The notes beneath the pieces are model-generated. The model was not told the DNA's origin. It was given only the letters and a program-made list of their open reading frames with translations, and made no database searches. A stretch of DNA of 64,000 nucleotides, from assembly GCF_004135205.1 (NCBI RefSeq), contig NZ_CP035490.1, forward strand, positions 868,001-932,000, read 5' to 3'. Within the stretch, counting starts at the first letter, position 1; the number at the start of each line of letters is the position of its first letter. Both the position numbers and the translations under genes were made by a program. The stretch comes from Hahella sp. KA22 (GTDB lineage: Bacteria > Pseudomonadota > Gammaproteobacteria > Pseudomonadales > Oleiphilaceae). Below are positions 51,986-60,485 of this stretch, piece after piece.

Positions 51986-52933
51986 ATGAAGCTGAAAGCA
52001 GCCCTGATTGGATTAGTTGGCGCAGTGAGCATCCAGGCGTTAAGCGGTTCGGCCGGGGCGCTGGAGCTGACTTGGAATCCCAAGGAAGACATCGTCGGTA
52101 GAGAACATCGGCTGGTCGCAAAAAAAGAGTACACCTTCGTCGATCTCGGCGAGCAGTACAATTTCGGATTTAATGAGCTGGTTAGCGCCAACCCAGGTGT
52201 AGACGCCTGGATACCTGCGGAAGGCGATGAAATTGTCATTCCCGGGCGTTTTATCCTGCCGCCGGGATTGCGCAATGGCATCTTGATAAACTTGGCGGAA
52301 TATCGCCTGTATTATTTTCAGCCGGATAAAAAGCGTCTCTACACTGTACCTATCGGTATCGGCACCGTCGATTTCCCCACACCGATCATGGACACCAAGA
52401 TCGTCACCCGCATGAAAAATCCAACCTGGTATCCGCCAGAGTCCATTCGCCAAAGACAGATGGATGAATACGGCGAGCAGTTACCCAAAGCGATCCCTGC
52501 CGGGCCTGACAATCCTCTGGGCTCTTATGCGTTTAAGCTGGATGCTGACAGTTATCTGATTCATGGCACCAATAAAGGCGTGGGCATCGGAATGCGCGTC
52601 AGCCATGGTTGTATTCGTCTGTATAACTGGGATATCAAACAGATGATGTCTATGGTGCCGGACAACACGCCGGTCAAGATCATCAACCAGTCCGTCAAAC
52701 TGGCGGTGGACGACGGTAAACTCTGGATGGAAGTCCATGCAGAAGCCGACGTTACTGAACAAAAACTGCGGGAAGAGTATACCTACCAACTGCTTAAACT
52801 ACAGTCGACTGGCGTCAGTGTAATGGTGGACGAAGAAAAAGTGACGAAAGCGCTGGCGGAATTGACTGGCCTTCCTTCGCCGATTGGAGAGCTGAAGCCG
52901 TCCCTGGCCGCAAGCATGTCATCCGGTTCTTAA
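51986..52933 (+). CDS. L,D-transpeptidase with LysM domain (ErfK/YbiS/YnhG family)
   Basis: I start at 51986 (MKLKAALIGLVG), with AGGA upstream, giving 315 residues. A signal peptide is followed by a LysM domain (KEYTFVDLGEQYNFGFNEL). The YkuD catalytic domain has catalytic C209 in SHGCIRLYN and H193 in YLIHGTNKG. Such enzymes cross-link peptidoglycan at diaminopimelate or attach Braun-type lipoproteins to it. The facing OprI/Lpp gene, 9 bases away, supports the lipoprotein-attaching role, as in Pseudomonas. The end is polar. Confidence 0.93.
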   Translation: MKLKAALIGLVGAVSIQALSGSAGALELTWNPKEDIVGREHRLVAKKEYTFVDLGEQYNFGFNELVSANPGVDAWIPAEGDEIVIPGRFILPPGLRNGILINLAEYRLYYFQPDKKRLYTVPIGIGTVDFPTPIMDTKIVTRMKNPTWYPPESIRQRQMDEYGEQLPKAIPAGPDNPLGSYAFKLDADSYLIHGTNKGVGIGMRVSHGCIRLYNWDIKQMMSMVPDNTPVKIINQSVKLAVDDGKLWMEVHAEADVTEQKLREEYTYQLLKLQSTGVSVMVDEEKVTKALAELTGLPSPIGELKPSLAASMSSGS

Positions 52934-52943
52934 GGAACCGGAT
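52921..52943. other. Perfect hairpin over the stop codons of the convergent transpeptidase and lipoprotein genes
   Basis: ATCCGGTTC (52921-52929) and GAACCGGAT (52935-52943) are exact complements with a 5-base TTAAG loop. The transpeptidase stop (52931-52933) lies in the loop and the lipoprotein stop (52943-52945) overlaps the end. No T-run follows on either strand. Confidence 0.6.
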
Positions 52944-53233
52944 TACTTCATGCTGGCTCTTTCCAGCATGCGACGCGCGCGTTCGTTTGCTTCGTTAGCC
53001 GCTTTTTGAGCAGCCAGAGCTGCAGCTAAAGCTTCTTCAGCTTTGGCGTAAGCTTCGTTAGCGCGTGACAGAGCTGTGTCAGCAGTGTTTTGCGCACCGG
53101 AAACAGCTTGCTCTGCGTTGTTCGCAGTAGTCGTGGCGGCGTCGAGGGCTTGACGGTCTTGCTCAGTCAAGCTGGCGCAACCACCGGCAAGCAACGAAGA
53201 CATAACGATCCCTGAAACTAGAAGTTTTTTCAT
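52943..53233 (-). CDS. oprI: OprI/Lpp-type major outer membrane lipoprotein
   Basis: This 96-residue protein has a signal peptide ending in lipobox LAGGC (C19). The mature part is an Ala-rich heptad coiled coil (ANNAEQAVSG, ALAAALAAQKAANEANERAR) forming a trimer. It ends in lysine (ERASMK), the residue that L,D-transpeptidases join to diaminopimelate of the cell wall. It is the Pseudomonas OprI type of Braun lipoprotein. GGGGGAAAC lies before the ATG. It is probably highly expressed, with a long AT-rich region (53234-53526) upstream. Confidence 0.92.
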   Translation of the reverse strand: MKKLLVSGIVMSSLLAGGCASLTEQDRQALDAATTTANNAEQAVSGAQNTADTALSRANEAYAKAEEALAAALAAQKAANEANERARRMLERASMK

Positions 53234-53526
53234 TGAGGTTTCCCCCTTTTTTATGGGTGGTGATAATCTGTTATGACTTTGAACTGAAGGTTCAAAGCGC
53301 CGGGTTAGTTTAATTAGACTGCATCGGGTTTTAAAGCCATTAAGTATAAATGCTAATCGGAATAATTAATTAGTAAGTTCTGCTCAAATATCAATTTATT
53401 TATGCCCTATAACAGGGCGTTTCAGTGGACGCTCCCTTAATCGCTGCATAATATTCCCCTGTTTTCGTGAAACGAACGATAATTAAGGGTGTGCGAGTAA
53501 ATATGCTTAATCAGATTTATTAATAA

Positions 53527-55488
53527 ATGGTCATATTTAAAAACGGGATTAAGCGACAAACATCCAGGCAGCAGATGACGCCCGGCTCTGGAGGCATGCG
53601 TTATTTGCGCAGCGGTATTTTTGTTCTGGTTTTATGTTTGCTTTTCAGCGGCATGATTTATGTCACTGAAGACTGGGCCAGAACTTCTGCTGTACGGGAA
53701 CTGGAGCAGGACGCCGCCAATGAGCTGCAGCGCTCCGTTTCCAGCCTGCAGGCGTTGCTAAGTAAGTATGAATCCCTGCCCCATATCCTCGCCGTAGACC
53801 CTCGTTTGCTGGCTTTGTTGCAGGACCCGACGAACGTTGAACTGACCAGCCGCACCAATGCTTATCTGGAATCAATCAACTTTATTGGCGGCGCGGCGGA
53901 TGTGTATTTGCTGAATGCGCGTGGGGACACCCTTGCCGCCAGTAATTGGCGTCTGCCGCGAACCTTTATCGGACATAACTTTTCCTATCGGCCTTATTAT
54001 TCCGACGCCATGCAGGGGCGTTCCGGGCAGTACTTTGCGCTGGGGACTACCTCGGGCGTTCGTGGTTTCTATTTTTCTTTTCCCGTATCGGATGACGACG
54101 TCATCCTGGGCGTCATCGTGGTCAAGATTGACCTCTCCGCCGTTGAACAACGCTGGGGCAGCCCTTGGGGGAAAAACGCCTATGAGGTGCTGGTGACGGA
54201 TAATTACGGCGTAGTGTTTATTTCCACCCGCGCGGAATGGCGCTTCCGGCTGACGCGTCCGCTAGGAGCGGCGGAGGCCCGCGAAATAGAAAAGGAACAG
54301 CGCTACGATCCGGAACTGTTGAAACCGATGCTGCTGGCGCAAACGCAAACCTCAGAGCAACTGTTGGATTCCTCCACGCAATTTGTCCGCGCAGGATTAC
54401 ATGATGAGAACGCGCAAACCTACCTGACTAAATCCGCAGACATGCCTCAGGCTGGCTGGCGGGTGCAGGTCCTCCTGCCGATGGAGCGCGTAAAAAAAGA
54501 AATCAGCAATGTTCTGCTGCTCAGTTTGTCGATGATTTTTATCATTGTGCTATTAGCATTGCTGTTGGTGGAGCGCGCGCGGCGGGAACGTGCGCTGCGC
54601 GCCGCCCGTGATCTGCTGGAGGCTCGCGTACAACATCGCACTCGTGATCTTTCCGAGGCCAACGCGCGTCTGCTTGAGGAAGTGGAAGAGCGGGAGAGGG
54701 CGGAGAAAGAGCTTAAACTGACCCAGGATGAGTTGATTCAAGCCGCCAAATTAGCTTTGCTGGGGCAGCTGTCCGCAGGCATCAATCATGAGCTTAATCA
54801 GCCGCTGACGGCGCTGCGCACTTATGCGCAGAATGCGCAGGCGTTTATTGAGCGTAATATGTCGGACAAGGCGCAACTGAATTTACGGGAAATTGTTGGT
54901 CTGACCGATCACATGGCTTCCATCATTGGGCAACTGAAAATCTTCGCCCGCAAAGAGGCTAATGTGTCTGGTCCGGTGCATGTGAACAGTTGTATCGACG
55001 CGGCTTTGAAAATTACTGAGCCGGAGTTGCGTCGGGCGCATGTGAACTGGGGCGTAGGCGCTGCGGCGGACGATATTTATGTTCAGGGAGATATGGTGCG
55101 TCTGGAACAGGTGTTGATTAACCTGATCACCAACGCTTTGCACGCCATGTCCGGCAGTCAGGAAAAGCAGTTGCGCATTCAGTGCGTCAATCAAAGGGGC
55201 AAAGTGCGCATCCAGGTTCGCGATACCGGGTCGGGCATCCCTGAGCATGTAATGCAGCACATCTTCGAGCCGTTTTATACGACCAAAAACAGAGGACAAG
55301 GCCTGGGATTGGGTCTTTCTATTTCATACAGAATCATCGAGTCGATGAAGGGCGAATTGCGCGCCGCCAATAATGAGGAAGGGGGGGCGCTGTTTATAGT
55401 CGAGCTGCCGCTGGCTCAGGCGGACGCCTCCACCGTTCCCGACTCGCAAGCCGCTTTGCAGTCGGCCGGCGGCGACAATGAGGAGTAA
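53527..55488 (+). CDS. dctB: C4-dicarboxylate sensor kinase DctB-like
   Basis: This 653-residue protein has an N-terminal helix (GIFVLVLCLLFSGMIYV), a double-PAS periplasmic sensor (FSYRPYYSDAMQGRSGQY, FSFPVSDDDVILGVIV) and a second helix near 330 (LLLSLSMIFIIVLLALLLV). A coiled coil (RDLLEARVQHRTRDLSEANA) follows. The H-box is QLSAGINHELNQPL, and HATPase motifs include DTGSGIPE and GLGLGLSISYRI. It should sense succinate, malate or fumarate and phosphorylate the DctD partner. The start is uncertain; ATGs at 53575 and 53596 are alternatives. dctD overlaps by 11 bases. Confidence 0.9.
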   Translation: MVIFKNGIKRQTSRQQMTPGSGGMRYLRSGIFVLVLCLLFSGMIYVTEDWARTSAVRELEQDAANELQRSVSSLQALLSKYESLPHILAVDPRLLALLQDPTNVELTSRTNAYLESINFIGGAADVYLLNARGDTLAASNWRLPRTFIGHNFSYRPYYSDAMQGRSGQYFALGTTSGVRGFYFSFPVSDDDVILGVIVVKIDLSAVEQRWGSPWGKNAYEVLVTDNYGVVFISTRAEWRFRLTRPLGAAEAREIEKEQRYDPELLKPMLLAQTQTSEQLLDSSTQFVRAGLHDENAQTYLTKSADMPQAGWRVQVLLPMERVKKEISNVLLLSLSMIFIIVLLALLLVERARRERALRAARDLLEARVQHRTRDLSEANARLLEEVEERERAEKELKLTQDELIQAAKLALLGQLSAGINHELNQPLTALRTYAQNAQAFIERNMSDKAQLNLREIVGLTDHMASIIGQLKIFARKEANVSGPVHVNSCIDAALKITEPELRRAHVNWGVGAAADDIYVQGDMVRLEQVLINLITNALHAMSGSQEKQLRIQCVNQRGKVRIQVRDTGSGIPEHVMQHIFEPFYTTKNRGQGLGLGLSISYRIIESMKGELRAANNEEGGALFIVELPLAQADASTVPDSQAALQSAGGDNEE

Positions 55489-56881
55489 GACTTTGCAGTC
55501 AGAGAATGCAGGCGCAGCAGGCGCCGAACTGATGGTGTACTTCATCGATGATGACCGCCATATCCTGCAGTCCGTTGGCCAGACATTGGAGCTGGAAGGC
55601 CTGCAGGTGGAAACCTTTCTCAGTGCGGAAGAGGCGTTGCGGAACCTGCAAACTGACTGGCCCGGCGTGCTGGTCAGCGATATCAATATGCCGGGGATGG
55701 ACGGGTTGCAGCTGATGCAGGCGTTGCAGAAAGTGGATTCCGAATTACCGGTGATTCTGGTGACCGGCCATGGCGATATCTCAACAGCCGTTTCCGCCAT
55801 GCGCGAGGGCGCCTATGACTTTATAGAAAAGCCTTTCAGCAACGAGCGCCTGCTGGATACCATCCGGCGCGCCATGGACAAGCGTCGCCTGACGCTGGAG
55901 AACCGTGATTTACGCAGAGAGTTGCAGGAGCAGAACGCGCCCGGCCCGCGTATTTTGGGACGCACTCCCGCAATTCAGCGATTGCGGCGCGTATTGCAAC
56001 AAGTGATGAATACCCCGGCGGATATTCTGTTATTCGGTGAAACCGGCGTCGGCAAAGAGCTGGTGGCTCGCTATCTGCACGAGCACAGCAACCGGCGCGA
56101 GCACAACTTTGTCGCCATCAACTGTGGCGCGGTGCCCGAAAACCTCATTGAAAGCGAACTGTTTGGTCATGAAGCGGGCGCTTTCACCGGTGCAGATAAG
56201 CGTCGCATTGGTAAGTTTGAACACGCTAATGGCGGCACGCTGTTTCTGGATGAAATAGAGAGTATGCCGCTGTCTCTGCAGGTCAAAATATTACGTGTGC
56301 TGGAAGAGCGCAAAGTGGAGCGTTTGGGTTCCAATACATTGATTCCTCTGGATTTGCGCGTGATCGCCGCGACCAAGATCAGTCTGAAGGAAATGGCGGA
56401 TAAGGGAGAATTCCGTAGCGATTTATATTATCGGCTGAATACGGTGGCGGTGGAAATTCCCTCTCTGCAGGATCGACTTGAAGATGTGCCGCTTTTATTC
56501 GAGCACTTTGCGTTAGTCGCCGCCGCCCGCTATCAGCAGGAAATCGTGCCGTTAAAACCTGAGCAACGACATCGCCTGCTGACTCACAATTGGCCGGGTA
56601 ATGTACGGGAGCTGCGCAATTTGGCGGAGCGTTACGTGATTATGGGGGAGGAATGCTCCTTCGATATGGAGCATATGCTGGGCGAACCGGAGATTCAGAG
56701 TCGCCGCACACTGACGGAGAAGGTGGAACTGTATGAGCAAACGCTTATCCGCGAAGCTTTGGCCGCTCATCAAGGCAGTATCAAGGATACGCTTGTCGCC
56801 CTCGGCCTGCCGCGGAAAACGCTGTACGACAAAATGAAAAAGTATGGCATTAGCCGCCAGGATTTTCGCGAGTCGGAGTAG
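55478..56881 (+). CDS. dctD: Sigma-54-dependent C4-dicarboxylate regulator DctD
   Basis: This 467-residue regulator has a receiver (YFIDDDRHILQSVGQTL, acceptor in VSDINMPGMDGLQ). The AAA+ sigma-54 activator domain has GETGVGKE and the sigma-54 contact loop GAFTGADKRRIGKFE. The Fis-like HTH is LVALGLPRKTLYDKMKKYG. The start overlaps dctB by 11 bases (ATG 55478); a TTG at 55493 with AGGAG upstream is another option. It would activate C4-dicarboxylate transporter genes, which are not in this window. Confidence 0.93.
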   Translation: MRSKTLQSENAGAAGAELMVYFIDDDRHILQSVGQTLELEGLQVETFLSAEEALRNLQTDWPGVLVSDINMPGMDGLQLMQALQKVDSELPVILVTGHGDISTAVSAMREGAYDFIEKPFSNERLLDTIRRAMDKRRLTLENRDLRRELQEQNAPGPRILGRTPAIQRLRRVLQQVMNTPADILLFGETGVGKELVARYLHEHSNRREHNFVAINCGAVPENLIESELFGHEAGAFTGADKRRIGKFEHANGGTLFLDEIESMPLSLQVKILRVLEERKVERLGSNTLIPLDLRVIAATKISLKEMADKGEFRSDLYYRLNTVAVEIPSLQDRLEDVPLLFEHFALVAAARYQQEIVPLKPEQRHRLLTHNWPGNVRELRNLAERYVIMGEECSFDMEHMLGEPEIQSRRTLTEKVELYEQTLIREALAAHQGSIKDTLVALGLPRKTLYDKMKKYGISRQDFRESE

Positions 56882-56928
56882 GCTCGCATTCTTATATTTT
56901 CTCTTCAAGGTATGAAGTTATTTCGTTT

Positions 56929-57897
56929 ATGAAACGTCTGCTGTGTTTCGTGCTGGCGCTGGCAGCTTCGCTGTTTGCGTTCTGGTATTTCATCACTGTT
57001 CCCGTCTTCTTTGTTGCGTCGCCCGAGAGCTACCAGCCGATGGCCAGCGCTGACACATTGCGACGGCATGTAAGAACGCTTGCTGAGGAGTTGCCTCCCC
57101 GCTCTGAGGACGCTGATGAACTGGCGGCGTCCGCGGGTTATATCCAGGCGCAATTTCAACAGCATACGGATAGAGTTGAGGCGCAACCCTATGGCGTGTG
57201 GGGAATAGAATATCAAAATATATCGGCGAAGTTCGGCCCGGGTGACGACAATGGTCCAGTCATCGTCATTGGCGCTCATTATGATGCATTTAAAGGCCTG
57301 CCCGGCGCAGACGACAACGCCAGCGGCGTCGCCGGACTGCTTGAGCTGGCCAGACTTTTCGCCGCTCAACCGCCGCCAATCCAGGTGGAACTGGTCGCGT
57401 ACGCTTTGGAGGAACCGCCGTACTTTCGCACTGACGATATGGGGAGTTTCCATCACGCACAATCTCTGAGAGAGAAGGCTGCGGAAGTCAGATTGATGAT
57501 CTGTCTGGAAATGATCGGCTATTTCTCCGAGCAAGCCGGCAGCCAACGATACCCTTTAGCCAGATTGAATGCGTTTTACCCGGACAGGGCTAACTTTATC
57601 GCCGTTGTCTCTAATCTTGGCGGACACAGCGACGTCCGCGCATTGAAAACCGGCATGCTGCAAGCCACGCCCCTGCCTGTAGAGTCTATGCTCGGGCCCG
57701 CCTTCCTGGCCGGTGTCGACTTCTCCGACCACATTAACTACTGGTTTCACGACTACCCTGCGGTCATGGTGACCGACACCGCATTCTACCGCAATAGCGC
57801 CTACCATACGGACCAAGATACCTGGGATACGCTGGACTATGAGCGTATGGCGATGGTTGTGGATGGTGTTTTTAATGGAGTGTCTAAACTCCGATAA
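56929..57897 (+). CDS. M28-family zinc metallopeptidase
   Basis: This 322-residue protein starts with a membrane anchor or signal (MKRLLCFVLALAASLFAFWY). The M28 catalytic core has zinc ligands in GAHYDAF, the bridging Asp in GADDNASGVAG, the Glu pair in ALEEPP, and a later His in YHTDQDTWD. It should cleave N-terminal residues of peptides in the periplasm or outside. It is close in size to aminopeptidases of this family. An AT-richer region follows downstream. Confidence 0.88.
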   Translation: MKRLLCFVLALAASLFAFWYFITVPVFFVASPESYQPMASADTLRRHVRTLAEELPPRSEDADELAASAGYIQAQFQQHTDRVEAQPYGVWGIEYQNISAKFGPGDDNGPVIVIGAHYDAFKGLPGADDNASGVAGLLELARLFAAQPPPIQVELVAYALEEPPYFRTDDMGSFHHAQSLREKAAEVRLMICLEMIGYFSEQAGSQRYPLARLNAFYPDRANFIAVVSNLGGHSDVRALKTGMLQATPLPVESMLGPAFLAGVDFSDHINYWFHDYPAVMVTDTAFYRNSAYHTDQDTWDTLDYERMAMVVDGVFNGVSKLR

Positions 57898-58090
57898 GGT
57901 ATGCTTAACCTGCAGTCAAAATACTTTTCTCTAAATGATAAAGAGGCAGTTTTGATGACGTTTGAGAGGGTGAATTAAGAAGGCGTGAAATGTTCATAAA
58001 TGAAAGTGCGATGCATCTTTTTGCATTTAAGTTTAAGGCGATAATTGTATCGAATTGTATTTTTGATAAATATGGTCAGATTTATAGGAT

Positions 58091-58504
58091 ATGACCAGAT
58101 CATTATGCTTTTTGCTTCTGACGTTCATTGTCCGCTCAGCGCTGGCTGAGACTACCGGTATCCCGGCTTCAGTAAGTCAGGTTCAGACCAAAATTGTGAA
58201 TGGCCAAGTTGTTAGGATTGTTCAGCACAATATGGAGATCAATCCTATCATTCAATTCGAAATATTATCACGCCCTGATTTTGAGCCCCTACAGACGTTG
58301 ACCGTCGGTGAGCTGCCGTATCGCGTTGAAACGCTGAGTCTGAGGGATTCAAGCGGAGCTTTTGTGGAAAAAGTGATTGTCGGGGATACTCATATCAGTA
58401 TTGTTTTCGAATATTTCTTTATTGAAGGTCAGTCTGCTCTTTTTGAATGCCAGCTACCAGTGAGTGGTAAACACTTTGGGTCATTCCAGTGTAGTAAGGA
58501 GTAG
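58091..58504 (+). CDS. Orphan exported protein in an AT-rich stretch
   Basis: This 137-residue protein has a signal peptide (MTRSLCFLLLTFIVRSALA, cleavage after ALA-ET). The mature part is beta-rich and ends with two cysteines (FECQLPVSG, FQCSKE). I do not recognise the family. The stretch 57900-58780 is visibly lower in GC than its neighbours, so the gene may have been acquired. There is no clear operon partner. Confidence 0.55.
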   Translation: MTRSLCFLLLTFIVRSALAETTGIPASVSQVQTKIVNGQVVRIVQHNMEINPIIQFEILSRPDFEPLQTLTVGELPYRVETLSLRDSSGAFVEKVIVGDTHISIVFEYFFIEGQSALFECQLPVSGKHFGSFQCSKE

Positions 58505-58779
58505 AAATTATCCTTCTCTCATTTATTATGAATTTAATAGAGCGCATATCACATAAATTGATCGACTCCTGATAAAAATTCTCCATTCAGTTTCAATTCA
58601 GCTTGCATGTACATAATGGCCTCCGTGTTGTTGCTTCATCTGGTTTGACCGAGGTGAAGGGCGCATCTAACGGTAGCCTGCAGCTTTTGATGATAACGGG
58701 TGGTTTTCACCGCTGGCGTGGTCGGTTGTATGGCGGATTATCAAATAGCATTCGTACATAAGTCATCTCAGGAATATCT

Positions 58780-59274
58780 ATGAAAAAGGTAGTGGTAGCG
58801 TCGGTTCTAACTTCATTTCTTCTTTCCACTGGCTGCGCGAGTATTGTCAGCGACAGCAGCTATCCCGTAGCGATCAGCAGCTCACCCTCCGACGCGCAGT
58901 TCGTCATTGAAGATTTAAATGGCAACGAGATTCATGCGGGCCGCACGCCTGCGACGGTAACCTTGAGCGCTGGCGAGAGCTACTTTCAAAAAGCGAAATA
59001 TCGGGTGAAATTCCACAAGGACGGCTATGACGACAAGACCGTTATGCTGGAAAGTAAGCTGGATGGCTGGTACTTCGGCAATATTTTGCTGGGCGGCGTA
59101 ATAGGAATGCTGATCGTCGACCCGATCACTGGCGCCATGTGGAAGCTGCCTGAAGGGCAGGCGACAGTTTTGGAGCAGAAGTATGCTTCTGCGCCAAATA
59201 ACGGCGATCTGACTATCGTATCTATTGATCAGCTTTCAGATATCGAGCGCGATTCCCTGGTGCGGATTAATTAA
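58780..59274 (+). CDS. Lipoprotein with PEGA-like domain
   Basis: This 164-residue protein has a signal peptide ending in lipobox LLSTGC. A PEGA-type beta-sandwich follows (AISSSPSDAQFVIEDLNGNE, GRTPATVTLSAG, KYRVKFHKDGYDDKTV). A hydrophobic loop (FGNILLGGVIGMLIVDPITG) fits a membrane-touching segment. The protein should be periplasmic and lipid-anchored, with unknown function. A hairpin follows the stop. Confidence 0.75.
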   Translation: MKKVVVASVLTSFLLSTGCASIVSDSSYPVAISSSPSDAQFVIEDLNGNEIHAGRTPATVTLSAGESYFQKAKYRVKFHKDGYDDKTVMLESKLDGWYFGNILLGGVIGMLIVDPITGAMWKLPEGQATVLEQKYASAPNNGDLTIVSIDQLSDIERDSLVRIN

Positions 59275-59286
59275 GACTCCCTGCCT

Positions 59287-59314
59287 CGCAGCGGGTGAAA
59301 CCCCGCCCGCTGCG
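59287..59314 (+). terminator. Hairpin after the PEGA-like lipoprotein gene
   Basis: CGCAGCGGG (59287-59295) and CCCGCTGCG (59306-59314) form a perfect 9-bp stem with a 10-base loop. It is 12 bases past the stop. TCTATTCCCC follows, so the T-run is weak. The convergent rarD gene ends at 59361. Confidence 0.6.
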
Positions 59315-59360
59315 TCTATTCCCCTCTTCGATCATTTCTTTGTATCAGGCGCAGAAAGCG

Positions 59361-60272
59361 TTACGCCACTGGCGCCAGTCGGCGTGAGCGATAGCGCATC
59401 ATCGCGTCCCATGACACCAGCGCCAAGGCGCACCAGATAATGACGAAAGTGATCCATTTACCCTGGGGTACAGGCTCCTGATAGAGCGTGATCGCCAGGA
59501 TGAACATGATGCTGGGGCCGAGGTATTGGAAGAAGCCGAGGATGGTCAAAGTCAGCCTGCGGCTGGCGATGATGAACAGCAACAGCGGCAAGGTCGTTGC
59601 GGGTCCTGCTGCGAACAGCAACAAGTTGTGGTAAGCGTCGTTGCTGAGCATGTTGCTGGCGGGGGACGCGGAGGTCCACATGTAAATCAGCGCAGCCGGC
59701 GCCAGCAGGCACGTCTCCACGCACAGTCCGCTGACGGCGTCCACCGCCACCTGCTTGCGCAATAAGCCGTAGAAGCCAAAGGAGAGCGCCAGTACAACAG
59801 CAATCCAGGGCAGGGAGCCAAAGGCGACGATCTCCAGTAATACTCCACCCACAGCAAGGGCGGCGGCGATGCGTTGCAGGAAAGTCAGGCGTTCCCCCAG
59901 AAACAGATAACCCAACAGCATGTTGACCAGTGGGTTGATGTAATAGCCGAGACTGGCTTCCGTCAAATGATTGTTGTTCACGGCCCAGATGAACAGCAGC
60001 CAGTTGCCGCCCACCAATAACGCCGACAATGCCAGCCACCGCAATTTACGCCATTCGAGCAGTCCTGCGCGCACTGCCATCAAGCGGCCGCTGACGGCGC
60101 ACAGCAATACAGTCAACACGCTGGACCAGACGATGCGATGCCCCAGGATTTCCAGAGCGGGCATATGGCTCAGTTGCTTGAAATAAATGGGCATGAATCC
60201 CCAAAGGAGGAAAGCTCCCAGCGCGGCTAAAGCGCCGTTGGACGAAGACGGTTGTGTTGACGATGCGCTCAT
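59361..60272 (-). CDS. rarD: RarD, EamA-family permease
   Basis: I take the ATG at 60272 (MSASSTQPSS); the frame opens with a TTG at 60290. This 303-residue protein has ten membrane helices as two EamA halves (LAALGAFLLWGFMPIYFKQL, EASLGYYINPLVNMLLGYL, LGFFQYLGPSIMFILAI). RarD names this inner-membrane DMT-superfamily transporter; the substrate is unknown (chloramphenicol sensitivity in Pseudomonas gave the name). It is divergent from the FMN glutamate-synthase-like gene. Confidence 0.93.
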   Translation of the reverse strand: MSASSTQPSSSNGALAALGAFLLWGFMPIYFKQLSHMPALEILGHRIVWSSVLTVLLCAVSGRLMAVRAGLLEWRKLRWLALSALLVGGNWLLFIWAVNNNHLTEASLGYYINPLVNMLLGYLFLGERLTFLQRIAAALAVGGVLLEIVAFGSLPWIAVVLALSFGFYGLLRKQVAVDAVSGLCVETCLLAPAALIYMWTSASPASNMLSNDAYHNLLLFAAGPATTLPLLLFIIASRRLTLTILGFFQYLGPSIMFILAITLYQEPVPQGKWITFVIIWCALALVSWDAMMRYRSRRLAPVA

Positions 60273-60485
60273 GGGTTCCTGCAGAGGCAAAGGTAGGGAC
60301 TGGTTACTATGCTGATGAAAAGACTGACTGGCAAGCTAGGATTTACCTTGGACTCATTCCGGGTGTGATTCGGTGGCGAGAGGAACTGGAGCGTTGCATA
60401 ATTTGTCCAATAACCGTAACCGGTTCCCGCTTGCTGCTAAAATCAGGCGTAATTACGCAACCCGCCGAATATGGAGACTGCTGCG

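Noticed and set aside
51664-52281. 205-codon minus-strand open frame upstream of and across the L,D-transpeptidase start
   Set aside because: It runs antisense over the signal peptide and LysM part of a clear gene, with mixed composition and no homology.
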